Assembly (NCBI RefSeq): GCF_900112375.1
Contig: NZ_FOLS01000012.1
Coordinates: 62,001 to 126,000, forward strand
Source: Pseudomonas citronellolis
GTDB taxonomy: Bacteria > Pseudomonadota > Gammaproteobacteria > Pseudomonadales > Pseudomonadaceae
DNA length: 64,000 bases
Direction of reading: 5' to 3'
Numbering within the stretch: the first letter of the stretch is position 1; every line of letters starts with the position of its first letter. The translations under genes were made by a program, and so were the position numbers. Below the pieces are notes generated by a model. The model did no database searches. It was not told the origin of the DNA and saw only the letters and a list, made by a program, of their open reading frames with translations. Shown here piece by piece: positions 36,635 through 46,421 of the stretch.

Positions 36635-37216
36635 ATGCGCAGCGAACGCGTCCGCTATGTCCTGGTGCCCGGCTGGCACGGCTCGGAGGACGAGCACTGG
36701 CAGAGCCACTGGCAGCGCGCGCTGCCCAACGCCTCGCGGGTGGAACAGCGCGACTGGGTGACGCCGCGGCATGTCGACTGGGTCGCCGAACTGGACCGCG
36801 AGATCCGCCGCCAGCCCGGCCGCGTGGTGCTGATCGCCCACAGCCTGGGCTGCGTCACCGTCGCTTCCTGGGCCCGCCGCGCCGGGCCCAGGGCCCTGGC
36901 CCAGGTGGCAGGCGCCCTGCTGGTGGCGCCTGCCGACGTCGAGCGCGAGACCTGCCACGCGGCGCTGCGCAACTTCGCCCCCATCGCCCTGGACGCCCTG
37001 CCTTTTCCCAGCGTGCTGGTGGGCTCGGACAACGACGCCGCCTGCAGTCCGCAGCGCGCCTTGCAGTTGGGCCGCGCCTGGGGCGCCGAGACGTTGATCC
37101 TGCCGGATGCCGGGCACATCAATGTGAAGTCCGGTCATGGGGCCTGGGAAGCCGGCTACCGTCACCTGTTCCGCCTGCAGTACCTGATCGACCAGCGCGA
37201 ACGCCGCCGGGCCTGA
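36635..37216 (+). CDS. RBBP9/YdeN-type alpha/beta hydrolase
   Basis: 193 residues. Family start RYVLVPGWHGSEDEHWQSHW; nucleophile in LIAHSLGCVTVASWA (Ser of the S-L-G elbow); acid in VGSDNDAACSP; base His in DAGHINVKSGHG. Cytosolic serine hydrolase, substrate unknown. It is preceded by an AT-rich promoter region (about 36540-36600). Confidence 0.85.
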   Translation: MRSERVRYVLVPGWHGSEDEHWQSHWQRALPNASRVEQRDWVTPRHVDWVAELDREIRRQPGRVVLIAHSLGCVTVASWARRAGPRALAQVAGALLVAPADVERETCHAALRNFAPIALDALPFPSVLVGSDNDAACSPQRALQLGRAWGAETLILPDAGHINVKSGHGAWEAGYRHLFRLQYLIDQRERRRA

Positions 37217-37690
37217 GCGAGCCGGAATGTAGGGGCAACTGTCTTTCCAGCTGCGCCGAGGTGCTTTTCGTAGGATCGAGGGGGACGCCTAGTTCTTGCT
37301 CGCGAACAAGCGCGGTGCCATGCGGTTCGCGAGCAAGCTCGCTCCTACGAGAGGCCGTGCCTTGCCCATACGGTAGGAGCAACTGTCTTGCGCCGATGCG
37401 CTCTTCGTAGGATGGGTTGAGCTTGCGATACCCATGCTGCCGTGGTGATGGGTATCGCTTCGCTCAATACCATCCTACGAAAAGCCGTGCTTCCCTGGAG
37501 GTGTAGGCGGGCCCTGCCCGCGATTTCGCGCGCAGGGCGCGCTCCTACATGGGAATGCATTGGTGCTCGGGCTTGCCCTCTTCCAGAGGGTGAGGGGACC
37601 GCAGGCTCCGAGCGCGGGTAGCACGGTGTAGCGGATCTCATCCGCGATCCGGCTGTCATGAGTGTCGCGGCATGACAGCAGAAACCCATC
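37217..37690. repeat. REP cluster
   Basis: A 474-bp convergent gap holding three REP structures: about 37270-37349 (ending CAAGCTCGCTCCTAC), 37407-37478 (GTAGGATGGG ... CCATCCTAC) and about 37501-37549 (GGGCCCTGCCCGCG ... GCTCCTAC). No gene seen. Confidence 0.85.
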
Positions 37691-39235
37691 CTACGAACCT
37701 GCCGCTCCCGCCTCGCGCCGTGCGCGGCCTTCGAGGCGGCGGCGCAGGCCGTGGTTTTCCAGGCTCAGCCGGCAGCCCTTGGCCGCCGCGGCGCGGCCCC
37801 AGTCCTCCAGCAGTTCCATGCAGGCGTGGTCGATGTAGCGCAAGTGCTGCAGCGGCACGTGCAGCGTGGTGCCCGGCTTCACCTGGTCCAGCAGGCGCGC
37901 CAGCTGCGGTACCCGCAGGAAGGTGGCGGCGCCCACCAGGCGCAGCTCGGCTTCGTCGCCGGCGCCGTTGTAGTGCAGGCTGGCCTTCAGCCGCGCGGCC
38001 TTCAGCGCCAGCTTGAGCAGGGTCAGGGCGAAGCCCACCAGTACGCCGGTGAGCAGGTCGGTGAGGACGATGCCCAAAGCCGTGGCCAGGTACACCAGCG
38101 CCGGCATCCGCCCGTAGCGCAGCAGGCCGGTGAGCGCCTTGGGATCGGCCAGCTTGAGCCCGGTGTAGACCAGCACCCCGGCCAGGCTGGCGATGGGGAT
38201 CTGCCGCAGCAGCCCGCCGAGCAGGGCGACGAAGGCCAGCAGCCAGAGGCCGTGGAGGATGGCGGACAGGCGGCTGCGGGCGCCGGCCTGCACGTTGGCC
38301 GAGCTGCGCACGATCACCCCGGTCATCGGCAGCGCGCCGAGCAGGCCGCAGATCAGGTTGCCGACGCCCTGGGCGGACAGCTCACGGTCCATGTCCGAGC
38401 GCGGCCCCTGGTGGATGCGGTCCACCGCGGCGGCGGAGAGCAGCGTCTCGGCGCTGGCGATGAAGGCCACCGCCAGGGCCGCCAGCAGCAGCTCGGGTTC
38501 GGCCAGGCGCAGCAGGTCGGCCGGGCGGACCCAGTCGATGGCCTGGCTGAGCTGTTCCGGCACTTCCACCCGCAGTACGTCCATGGGCAGCGCCAGGCTC
38601 GCCAGGGTCGCCGCGCTCACCCCGAGCAGGGCGCCGGGCAGGAAGCGCAGGCGCGCCGGGCGGAAGCGTTCCCAGCTCCACATCAGCGCCATGGTGCCGA
38701 GGCCCAGGGCCAGGGCCTGCGGGCCGTTGCCCAGCGAGGCGGCGAGGGCGCCGGGGAAGGCCAGCAGGTTGTCCAGCCCTGATGCCTGTGGCTGGAGGTC
38801 GAGCATCACGTGGATCTGCGACAGCACGATGAGGATGCCGATGCCGGCGAGCATGCCGTACACCACCGCCGGCGCGGTGACGCGGAACCAGCAGCCCAGG
38901 CGCAGGCGCCCGGCGATCAGCTGGATCAGCCCGGCCAGCAGCAGGATCGGCCCGAGCATGGCCATGCCGTGGCTGCGCACCAGTTCGAAGACCAGCACCG
39001 CCAGGCCCGCCGCCGGCCCGCTGACCTGCAGCGGCGAGCCGGCCAGCAGGCCGACCACCAGGCCGCCGACGATGCCGGTGAGCATGCCCTTGGCCGGTGG
39101 CATGCCGGAGGCGATGGCGATGCCCATGCACAACGGCAGGGCGACGAGAAAGACCACCACCGAGGCCAGCAGGTCGCGGGGCAGGTTGTCCTTGAGGGCG
39201 CGCAGGGGCGCATGAAGGGGTTGGGGAACGGGCAT
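37691..39235 (-). CDS. SulP-family anion transporter (probable bicarbonate/sulfate)
   Basis: 514 residues; start MPVPQPLHAPLRALKDNLP with AAGGAGGACA just upstream. About ten membrane helices in residues 20-390 (for example LLASVVVFLVALPLCMGIAI) and a C-terminal STAS domain (about 420-510, including HVPLQHLRYIDHACMELLED). It lies beside a beta-carbonic anhydrase gene on the same strand, which suggests bicarbonate transport rather than sulfate. The same pair is known in P. aeruginosa (PA0102-PA0103). Confidence 0.88.
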   Translation of the reverse strand: MPVPQPLHAPLRALKDNLPRDLLASVVVFLVALPLCMGIAIASGMPPAKGMLTGIVGGLVVGLLAGSPLQVSGPAAGLAVLVFELVRSHGMAMLGPILLLAGLIQLIAGRLRLGCWFRVTAPAVVYGMLAGIGILIVLSQIHVMLDLQPQASGLDNLLAFPGALAASLGNGPQALALGLGTMALMWSWERFRPARLRFLPGALLGVSAATLASLALPMDVLRVEVPEQLSQAIDWVRPADLLRLAEPELLLAALAVAFIASAETLLSAAAVDRIHQGPRSDMDRELSAQGVGNLICGLLGALPMTGVIVRSSANVQAGARSRLSAILHGLWLLAFVALLGGLLRQIPIASLAGVLVYTGLKLADPKALTGLLRYGRMPALVYLATALGIVLTDLLTGVLVGFALTLLKLALKAARLKASLHYNGAGDEAELRLVGAATFLRVPQLARLLDQVKPGTTLHVPLQHLRYIDHACMELLEDWGRAAAAKGCRLSLENHGLRRRLEGRARREAGAAGS

Positions 39236-39411
39236 GGCGCTGTCCTCCTTGGCTTTTTCGGGCGCGAGAAAGCCCACGACGCCGGGTCAGCGGCATCGAC
39301 ACGCGCAGGTTGTCAGGACGCGCCGGCGGGCCGGCGCGGGGTTCGGGCAGGTGTCAGGTCAGGAAGCGGGCACGGCTGTCGTTGTGGAGGTGGGCGCCGT
39401 GCCCATGAGGG

Positions 39412-40128
39412 TCAGGATTGCGAGTAGCGCGGGCGCGGCGTCGCCATGGGCATCGGGCCTTCGCCGTCCAGCGGGCGGAAATGGCCCACCTCGGCGTCGT
39501 AGGCCTTGATCTGGCTGGTCTCGATGTCATAGACCCAGCCGTGGATGAACAACTGCCCGCTGGCCAGGCGCGCGGCCACCGAGGGGTGGGTCTTCAGGTG
39601 GTCGAGCTGGGCCACCACGTTCTCCTCGGTGAGGATGTCCAGGGTGTCGTGGCTGGCGCAGCCGCAGTTCTGCTCGACCACCGTCTTGGCCACTTCGGCG
39701 TGGCGCAGCCAGGCCTTCACCGTGGGCATGCGCTCCAGCGTCTGCGGGTCGAGCACAGCCTTCATGGCGCCGCAGTCGGAATGCCCGCAGACGATGATGT
39801 GCTGCACGCCCAGGGCCATCACCGCGAATTCGATGGCGGTGGACACGCCGCCGTTCATCTGCCCGTAGGGCGGCACCACGTTGCCGACATTGCGGGTGAC
39901 GAAGAGGTCGCCCGGCGAGCTCTGGGTGATCAGTTCGGGGACGATGCGCGAATCCGCGCAGGTGATGAACATGGCGCGCGGGTTCTGCGCATGGGCGAGC
40001 TTCTTGAACAGCGCTTCCTGTTGCGGGAAGACTTCCTGGCGGAACTGGCGGAAACCTTCGACGATGCGCCGCAGGGCCTCGTCGGCATTCTCCGTGATGT
40101 GCTCCTCACCGTGCGATTTGTCGTTCAT
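39412..40128 (-). CDS. Beta-carbonic anhydrase
   Basis: 238 residues; start MNDKSHGEEHITENADEALR. Zinc ligands: Cys in FITCADSRIVPEL and His/Cys in VCGHSDCGAMKAV, and the Asp-Arg pair of CADSR is intact. It interconverts CO2 and bicarbonate. It is the first gene of the pair with the SulP transporter (176-bp gap). Confidence 0.95.
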   Translation of the reverse strand: MNDKSHGEEHITENADEALRRIVEGFRQFRQEVFPQQEALFKKLAHAQNPRAMFITCADSRIVPELITQSSPGDLFVTRNVGNVVPPYGQMNGGVSTAIEFAVMALGVQHIIVCGHSDCGAMKAVLDPQTLERMPTVKAWLRHAEVAKTVVEQNCGCASHDTLDILTEENVVAQLDHLKTHPSVAARLASGQLFIHGWVYDIETSQIKAYDAEVGHFRPLDGEGPMPMATPRPRYSQS

Positions 40129-40376
40129 TGCATGAGCCTCGAAGAGTGTCGATGGATTTTCCCATGCTTGCCGACGTCTCGCGCCTGGCGAAAAGGCACA
40201 AACGATGGGAAATGACTTTCGTGACCGTGGGGTCATCCTGTTCACGCAACCCTAGACAAGGAAGATTAATCAAAAATTAAATAATCGCTCTATCTCGCAC
40301 GTTACAGATGTTTTTGAGGCAAGATCGCCGATGATGCCGACAAGCTATCATGGCCCGATGATGTGAATGCGCCGCC

Positions 40377-41208
40377 TCAGAACAGGCTCATCTGCGCCCG
40401 GGGGACCTGGAACAGCGAGCAGTCCAGCCCACCGTAGTCGCGGCGGTCCAGTCCGAGGCGGCGGGCGGCCAATTGGAAGCGCTTGGCCAGCAGTTCGGCG
40501 AACACGCCTTCCCCGCGCATGCGCGTGCCGAAGCGGCTGTCGTAGTCCTTGCCGCCGCGGCTCTGGCGGATCAGGCTCATCACGTGCTCGGCGCGGTCGG
40601 GGAAGTGCGCCTGCAGCCATTGCTGGAACAGCTCGGAAATCTCCAGCGGCAGGCGCAGGAGGATGTAGCCGGCCGAACGCGCTCCGTTGTCGCGGGCGGC
40701 TTCCAGCAGGCGCTCCAGCTCCATGTCGTTGACCATCGGGATCATCGGCGCCAGCACCGCGCTGACCGGCACGCCGTGCTCGTGCAGGGTGCGCATGGCG
40801 CGCAGGCGCGCGCCGGGGCTGGCGGTGCGCGGCTCCATGATGCGCTTGAGCTCGTTGTCCAGGGTGGTGAGGCTGAAGGCCACGCTGACCAGGTTGAGGC
40901 TGGCCAGTTCGCCCAGCAGGTCGAGGTCGCGCAGGATCAGCGAGCCCTTGGTGATGATGTGCAGCGGGTGGCGGAAGCGCAGCAGGATTTCCAGCGCCTG
41001 GCGCGTCAGGCGCTGCTCGCGCTCCAGCGGCTGGTAGGCATCGGTGTTGATGCCCAGGGCGATCGGCCGCGGCACGTAGCCGGGCTTGCTAAGCTCCGCC
41101 TCCAGGCGCTCGGCGAGGTTGGTCTTGGCGATCAGCCGCGTCTCGAAGTCGATGCCCGGCGACAGGTCCCAGTAGGCGTGGCTGGGCCGCGCGAAGCAGT
41201 AGATGCAG
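40377..41208 (-). pseudogene. Radical SAM gene (PA0069 type), 3' fragment
   Basis: In-frame reading from 41208 gives CIYCFARPSHAYWDLSPG, then RPIALGINTDAYQPLEREQR, and ends FQVPRAQMSLF at the stop (40377-40379). It is the C-terminal part of a radical SAM protein of the DNA-repair photolyase-like (SplB/PA0069) group. The first Cys of CxxxCxxC is on the other fragment (53061-53293), 11.85 kb away. A TAA inside the inserted DNA stops translation just upstream, so this fragment cannot be expressed as the normal enzyme. Confidence 0.93.
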
Positions 41209-41230
41209 ACATGTTAGGCTATACGTTCCA
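41195..41230. mobile_element. Left attachment site (attL) of the integrated element
   Basis: The host sequence GAAGCAGTAGATG runs into the core CAG (41206-41208), followed by element sequence ACATGTTAGGC. Joining 41205 to 53061 restores an uninterrupted radical SAM frame exactly (CEHGCIYC), so CAG is the shared 3-bp core. The element arm ACATGTTAGGC is an imperfect inverted match to the right-end arm (8 of 11). Confidence 0.88.
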
Positions 41231-41249
41231 TCGCACGGGGTGACTAAAA

Positions 41250-42878
41250 ATGACCAAAAAATGCTTTCCTTACGTTCGATTCTCATCGACCCGCCAAGAG
41301 GACGGCAGCACCCGTGCCCGCCAAAACGAGCTTATAGACGCTTTCGTCACTAAGCATGGTCTAGACGTTGATCGACACCTTGAAGACGCTGGTACGTCAG
41401 CACACAGGGGTAAAAACGCAGGGGCCGAAGGTGTGCTTGGTCAATTCCTGCGGCAAGTCCGCATGGGTGAAATCGACAAGGGTTCATATCTGTTGATCGA
41501 AAACTTCGACCGGCTTTCGCGGGACAAAATTGTTCGCAGTAATAAGATTTTTACCGATCTGCTTTACGCCGGTATCAAGATTGTCATTCTTGATAAAAAC
41601 AAAATCTATGACGCTGAAAATCTCGATTTTGGAGACTGGATCAGTGCCCTTGTAGAGTTTGAACGTGCGAACGCAGAGAGCGAGCGGAAAAGCGATTTTT
41701 CAAGCAAAGCATGGCGATTTAATCGCGAGAAAATGCGGGCCGGTGAAATCGTTACTAAAAAGGTGCCAACGTGGCTAAAAGTCGAAAATAACGCCTTTGT
41801 CATTGATCATGCAAAAGTCGAACGAATTAACACGCTTTTCAAGCTTTCACTGTCGAAAGGTCTACAAGAAGCTACGCGAGAATATAACGAACTATATAGT
41901 GAAAAGCTCGCCATTCACCAGACACAATACCTATTGAGTAATCGAAAGCTTATTGGCGAACATTCGCCGCAAAAAATCCATTATGACGAATCTGGACAAC
42001 TGAAACGGAAAGACGAAGGCGAAGCCATACCAAATTATTACCCGGCTGTTGTCGATGAAAAACTTTTCTATCAAGTTCAAGAAGTCATCAAATCCCGTAG
42101 ACCTTTTGCCGGTAGATACTCTAATCAACGATATAACGTCTTTCGTGACCTGATTTATTGCAAGTGGTGTGGTGGCACCATCCGCTATATGAATAAGGGT
42201 GAAAGAGATTATTTTATTTGCACAAATTCGATGACTGGCAAATGCGATCTAAATAGTCATTTTGGTCAATTGTCGATTCGTGGCAAAAAACTGTTTTCGA
42301 TGTTCTTTGCTTTCACAGATGGTTTGAATGTTTCTGCCTTGCTAGAAGAAAACACACAGGCCGAGGAACTGAAAACAAAAATCATGAAAATGAAAGCGAA
42401 CAGAGATCAAATAACTAGCAGGCTTGACGACTTCAAGATTGACGTTAAAAACATGATTATGAGTGGTAAAACCATACCATCTACTTACAACGAGTTGATC
42501 GCAGAACTAGAAAGCAACCGCACACACATAGATCAAGAAATCGAAAGCGAAAGTAAAAAGCTTGATCAAATATACATGTCCGAAAAATCGTTCTCTGGTT
42601 TGAAATCAAATGACATTAGCGAAATAATTTATGATCGCTCTGATGAATCCATTGAAAAACGTGTGAGATACAACAGCGAACTTAAAAAGATCATTAAGCA
42701 TATTCGTATTGACTATCTCGAAACCGGCCTTGAAATCGAATTCTTTAACGGCGTCCAGCGATTTATAGATCAAGATGGCAACACCGGAGATCAGATCATA
42801 GGATTTGAGCCGCCTGAATTTGAGCCAGAGGACGAAGAACGGTTTGATCTTAAAGCAGGTTATCAATCACAAGAATAA
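41250..42878 (+). CDS. Large serine recombinase (integrase)
   Basis: 542 residues. N-terminal resolvase domain with the catalytic Ser in YVRFSSTRQEDGSTRARQ and the Arg patch LLIENFDRLSRDK. Recombinase domain (about 170-290). Zinc ribbon: CKWCGG (about 308) and FICTNSMTGKC (about 328). Then a coiled coil (about 365-450) and an Ile/Glu-rich C-terminus. This layout fits serine integrases that cut between attP and attB with a short core. It lies next to attL and has codon use unlike the host. Confidence 0.95.
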   Translation: MTKKCFPYVRFSSTRQEDGSTRARQNELIDAFVTKHGLDVDRHLEDAGTSAHRGKNAGAEGVLGQFLRQVRMGEIDKGSYLLIENFDRLSRDKIVRSNKIFTDLLYAGIKIVILDKNKIYDAENLDFGDWISALVEFERANAESERKSDFSSKAWRFNREKMRAGEIVTKKVPTWLKVENNAFVIDHAKVERINTLFKLSLSKGLQEATREYNELYSEKLAIHQTQYLLSNRKLIGEHSPQKIHYDESGQLKRKDEGEAIPNYYPAVVDEKLFYQVQEVIKSRRPFAGRYSNQRYNVFRDLIYCKWCGGTIRYMNKGERDYFICTNSMTGKCDLNSHFGQLSIRGKKLFSMFFAFTDGLNVSALLEENTQAEELKTKIMKMKANRDQITSRLDDFKIDVKNMIMSGKTIPSTYNELIAELESNRTHIDQEIESESKKLDQIYMSEKSFSGLKSNDISEIIYDRSDESIEKRVRYNSELKKIIKHIRIDYLETGLEIEFFNGVQRFIDQDGNTGDQIIGFEPPEFEPEDEERFDLKAGYQSQE

Positions 42879-42915
42879 AGCACCGCAATAAGTCTAACCA
42901 TCAAACTTATTAAAG

Positions 42916-42945
42916 AGGCTGTCTATTTATAGATGGCCTTTTTTT
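42916..42945 (+). terminator. Terminator after integrase gene
   Basis: Imperfect stem AGGCTGTCT / AGATGGCCT with an ATTTAT loop, then CTTTTTTT. It ends the integrase transcript. Confidence 0.75.
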
Positions 42946-42959
42946 ATGCGGTCTAAAAA

Positions 42960-43260
42960 TCAAACGGTTAAATGTCGGACGTTTTGTCATACGTTTTCAA
43001 AAATGTCGGACGCTTTCTATGTCGGACAAAAATGTCGGACGCTATTGAAAACATTAAAATATATGATACAACATTTATATGAAGTCTAGAAAGAACAGGC
43101 AAGCAATGGAAACGTCCGACATTTAACTTCGTTAAATTGCCGGTCATAAAAAACACTCCGTGCTTTTTTATTCCGTTTCCTACTTGATTTTCTACACTTC
43201 GTTTGAAAATGGTAAAGCAAAAGCAAGTCCCTGTAATGCTTTCGGACATTACAGGAAATC
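42960..43260. promoter_or_regulatory. TGTCGGAC repeat cluster upstream of mobilization genes
   Basis: ATGTCGGAC occurs at 42972, 43003, 43019 and 43032, with an inverted copy GTCCGACAT at 43114-43122. A 9-bp perfect dyad CCTGTAATG / CATTACAGG lies at 43230-43255 with CGGACATT inside. The cluster fills a 449-bp gap (42879-43327) with no gene. It may be an operator array or an origin for the element; the spacing (31, 16, 13) is irregular, which argues against classic iterons. Confidence 0.5.
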
Positions 43261-43327
43261 AAAAGCAAGACCCGAACAATTAGCTGATGCTCATTGTTCA
43301 AAAACCAACGTAAAAATGAGGAAAATT

Positions 43328-43849
43328 ATGACAGACAAAAAAGACACTAACGATTTCGATTTTGAAGATAGCAATGACTTTGACTTTGGTGATGAAATTG
43401 TTACACCAATAGGTGAAACGGTTATCAAAAAACAAAACACTATTAATGAAAAAGATGCTGAAAGTCGTGCAGCCGCTCAGATGGAAGCGATTAAGATCTC
43501 AAATGCTTATGAGCATATTATCGGCAGATTTAAAGCAGCACCAAGAAACGACCAAGCACTTTACTTTGAATTTAAAACCGAAAGGCTTGAAAGGTTCAAG
43601 GCTCTAAATATAGTAGTTAATGATATTTGTAATCGTCATCTAGGATATGACTCATATTCTTATAATCGCTTTATGAGTGGCATGTTCAGCGAGCACGCCA
43701 CAAGCCAATTAATCACAACTCTATGCGATATTATCGAACGCCTTGCAGATGGTGATCGTGAAGGTTACACAGATTTAACGGAAAGCGAACAGTCAGCTAT
43801 AAAGGCTATTTCAATCGCAATCATTGATTTAGCAGAAGGAAACATTTGA
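43328..43849 (+). CDS. Hypothetical protein of the mobile element
   Basis: 173 residues. The start MTDKKDTNDFDFEDSNDFDF is set by GAGGA 5 bp upstream. The N-terminus repeats an acidic NDFDF unit twice; residues 45-170 are helical without recognised domain (FSEHATSQLITTLCDIIERL). It lies 62 bp upstream of the mobC-like gene on the same strand, so it may be part of the mobilization operon. Function unknown. Confidence 0.65.
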   Translation: MTDKKDTNDFDFEDSNDFDFGDEIVTPIGETVIKKQNTINEKDAESRAAAQMEAIKISNAYEHIIGRFKAAPRNDQALYFEFKTERLERFKALNIVVNDICNRHLGYDSYSYNRFMSGMFSEHATSQLITTLCDIIERLADGDREGYTDLTESEQSAIKAISIAIIDLAEGNI

Positions 43850-43911
43850 TGTAAACGAACAACAGGCCCCGGCCTTTGTTCACCAAATAAAACACATCGA
43901 TCAGGAGAAAC

Positions 43912-44316
43912 ATGGCACAAGACAAAATATCAATCCGCGTTAGAAGAGAAGACATAGAAAAACTAAACACCCTCGCTTCTAGTCTATCAATGACTAAAAC
44001 AGCAATAATCAAAAAAGTCATTAACGATGGCTTTGCTCAAACAGTCGAGTTCAATAATCCTGCTTTAATTGCTTCTGCTGAAAAAATTCAAGAAACCTTG
44101 AAAGACATTGAAAGTCAGTTGGAAAGCATCGGCAACAACATTAACCAAATTTCGACTAAATTGAATTCCGATGAACAACTTACAGAAAAAAATAGACAGA
44201 CAATCGTCGCGGCTTTGAGAGTCATCGAAAAATCAACATCACGTTTTGATTATCTATCTGATTGGATTTCTACAAGAACAAAAAAAACAGTAATCAAGAA
44301 GAGAGGTAAAAAATGA
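43912..44316 (+). CDS. MobC-like relaxosome protein
   Basis: 134 residues. A ribbon-helix-helix-like N-terminus (KISIRVRREDIEKLNTLASS, then LSMTKTAIIKKVINDGF) and the MobC-type motif IGNNINQISTKLN at about 74. It overlaps the relaxase gene by 4 bp (ATGA). MobC proteins bind oriT and help the relaxase nick. AGGAGAAA precedes the start. Confidence 0.82.
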   Translation: MAQDKISIRVRREDIEKLNTLASSLSMTKTAIIKKVINDGFAQTVEFNNPALIASAEKIQETLKDIESQLESIGNNINQISTKLNSDEQLTEKNRQTIVAALRVIEKSTSRFDYLSDWISTRTKKTVIKKRGKK

Positions 44317-45863
44317 TCAGGAAAAAATTAAGCAAATTACCTGACAGTGCAGCCATAGGCCGTTCAATGAATTATGCACTATCAAAAGCCGCATTGGTTG
44401 GCGGTAGTGAAGTAAAATTTGAAAGCACCAGTATCAAAGATTATGTGAAGCTGGGCGTTAAGAAGTGCGATCAGGTTAACAATAAACACGATGGTAAAAC
44501 GGGAAGAAAACAAGAAGTTCAAGGCTTGCACGAAATGATCAGCTTTGACGCTTCCGATAAAATCACACCCGAAAAAGCGGCTGAATTAGCCTTGGGCGTA
44601 TGGCGTGAGGTTCTTAATATAGACAAACACAGGCACCGCTGGGCCGTTCACACTGATACGGATAAAATCCATGTTCACTTGATCTGGAATAAAAGAGATA
44701 ACAGCGGCAAGGTATACGAACAGCTTTACGATTATGCTTTGTTTGAAAAAGCTCTTCACAAAACAGAAATCGAAAATGGTTTGAAAGTCGTTGAAAACAG
44801 AAAATTCCTAAAACCCGAAATGCCTACAAATCCCCAACCATCGAACGAATACAGGCTTGAAAATCGCGGTATCAAGTCTGAAAAGTCAAAATTTAAAGAA
44901 GCTGTAAATGCTTCGACTGACAAAGCTATGACCGCTGGCGAGTTCCTCGAATTCCTTGATGCCGATGGCTACACCCTGATCCTCAACGGCAACACTGGCT
45001 ATTCCCTGGAGAAAGACGGCCAGATCTTCAAGGCTTCCGATGTCGGTGCATCGTATAAAGCTCTAAAAGCCCGTTTTGGCGACGATCCCCAGTTCTCCGA
45101 CACGCTTGCACGTCTTGGCGTGAAAACGGCCCCTGTGCGTGATTTTGGAAGCATTGGCGGTGATTTTCATGATCAACAATCAGCCATTACCGAACGCAGG
45201 ATTAAATCTAACCGCGTCCTTGATACTCGTTTCGATACTGATGATGGTCATTCATACCGTTTCAAAGGCTCGCACCGCAAAGCGTTCAGCTATGCAAACG
45301 GCACCGCTCATTTCAATAGCATTAGCCCAATGGTGATCAAAGCGGGCTTGCAAAAGCTCACTGAGAGCGGCAAATCAGACACCTTGCATATCAAAGGTGA
45401 TGAAGCATTCAAGCGTGTGGTATGGCTTCAATTTCACATGATGAATCTTGATAAAAAAGGTTATTCACTCAAAGGCTATGAGCCGACTGCACAAGACAAA
45501 GCACAGCTTGAAAAAATGAAGCTTGAAAACCAAGCGTTCAAGAAGCCAACTGAGCAAAATAACACTAAGTCTTTACCAACTGGAAAACCGGTCGAAAAAA
45601 CCAAAGATCCAAAAAACGAAAACGGCATTGGCGGTGCAGCAAAAGCTGTCGGGAGTAAAACCGTAGAAATCGCTGCTAGTTTGCTTGATGGTGCATTAGA
45701 TAAAATGAGTGATATGACAAACAGCTTTTCAGCGGGAACTATGGAAGAAAAGCTTTCTGAAATGCGTGCTCTTGACGCAGGAATTCAAACTCAAAAAAAT
45801 GAAGCGGAAGATGTACATTATCAAAACGAAAGGAGAAGACGAAACATGCCAAGACCCGATTAA
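44313..45863 (+). CDS. MOBP-type relaxase
   Basis: 516 residues. The histidine motif of relaxases is clear: WAVHTDTDKIHVHLIWNKRD (about residues 110-129). A likely catalytic Tyr is in SMNYALSKAAL near residue 22. A second conserved block (about 295-390: HSYRFKGSHRKAFSYANGT and MMNLDKKGYSLKG) resembles the polyvalent LPD7-like domain seen behind relaxases. The C-terminus is charged. It nicks oriT and pilots the strand through a helper T4SS. ATGA-coupled to mobC. Confidence 0.88.
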   Translation: MIRKKLSKLPDSAAIGRSMNYALSKAALVGGSEVKFESTSIKDYVKLGVKKCDQVNNKHDGKTGRKQEVQGLHEMISFDASDKITPEKAAELALGVWREVLNIDKHRHRWAVHTDTDKIHVHLIWNKRDNSGKVYEQLYDYALFEKALHKTEIENGLKVVENRKFLKPEMPTNPQPSNEYRLENRGIKSEKSKFKEAVNASTDKAMTAGEFLEFLDADGYTLILNGNTGYSLEKDGQIFKASDVGASYKALKARFGDDPQFSDTLARLGVKTAPVRDFGSIGGDFHDQQSAITERRIKSNRVLDTRFDTDDGHSYRFKGSHRKAFSYANGTAHFNSISPMVIKAGLQKLTESGKSDTLHIKGDEAFKRVVWLQFHMMNLDKKGYSLKGYEPTAQDKAQLEKMKLENQAFKKPTEQNNTKSLPTGKPVEKTKDPKNENGIGGAAKAVGSKTVEIAASLLDGALDKMSDMTNSFSAGTMEEKLSEMRALDAGIQTQKNEAEDVHYQNERRRRNMPRPD

Positions 45864-45864
45864 A

Positions 45865-45890
45865 AAACGCCTTTTTAGGCGTTCTTTTTA
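45865..45890. terminator. Bidirectional terminator between convergent operons
   Basis: Stem AACGCC / GGCGTT with a TTTTTA loop and T-rich tails on both sides. It serves the relaxase gene and the minus-strand gene ending at 45888. Confidence 0.85.
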
Positions 45891-46421
45891 TTTCTTGTCT
45901 GTTTGGTATCGTGACCAAATTTTATCAGCTTGTGTGCTTACGTCAGTCGTTACAGAGCTTATAAACATATCTACTGTCGTGCTGCTGTATCTTTCAATTC
46001 CAATTGAATAATTTTCAATATTCAATCTTGCAACTGAGTTGCCAAAATTTACTAATGCCGCTTTATCTGTAAATTTCCCAATAGACATAACCATTAAAAC
46101 GCATTTGTCAGCCGGTAACGGCGAAATGTATTTAACGGTTACGCCTAAATTTTGTGATGCTGCGATGCTGATAACATTTTGCTTCGCAGAAGCACAAACG
46201 CTTTCCCTTGATGGTTCTTCTGGTTTTTGCTCTGGTTCTTCTGGTTTTGGATCTGGCGTTACTGGTGAAGTAGAACCCCCACCGATTCCACCAACGAAGG
46301 CGATTGAACTGGTTGGCAATGAACCACCTAGATTTTGCTCCATAGGGATTTTTATGACATAAGCCGCTTGAACGGAAATTGAAGAAAATAATGCGATGGT
46401 TAAAAGTGAAAGCTTGATCAT
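45888..46421 (-). CDS. Secreted protein with Pro/Glu-rich linker
   Basis: 177 residues. Signal peptide MIKLSLLTIALFSSISVQAA; a Gly/Ser stretch GGIGGGS; a linker TPDPKPEEPEQKPEEPSRES (about 56-76); then a soluble domain with two cysteines (ESVCASAKQ and ADKCVLMVM) likely in a disulfide. It overlaps the upstream gene by 4 bp. No family recognised. The architecture of signal, rigid linker and domain fits a periplasmic or surface-anchored part of a transfer system (inference). Confidence 0.65.
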   Translation of the reverse strand: MIKLSLLTIALFSSISVQAAYVIKIPMEQNLGGSLPTSSIAFVGGIGGGSTSPVTPDPKPEEPEQKPEEPSRESVCASAKQNVISIAASQNLGVTVKYISPLPADKCVLMVMSIGKFTDKAALVNFGNSVARLNIENYSIGIERYSSTTVDMFISSVTTDVSTQADKIWSRYQTDKK

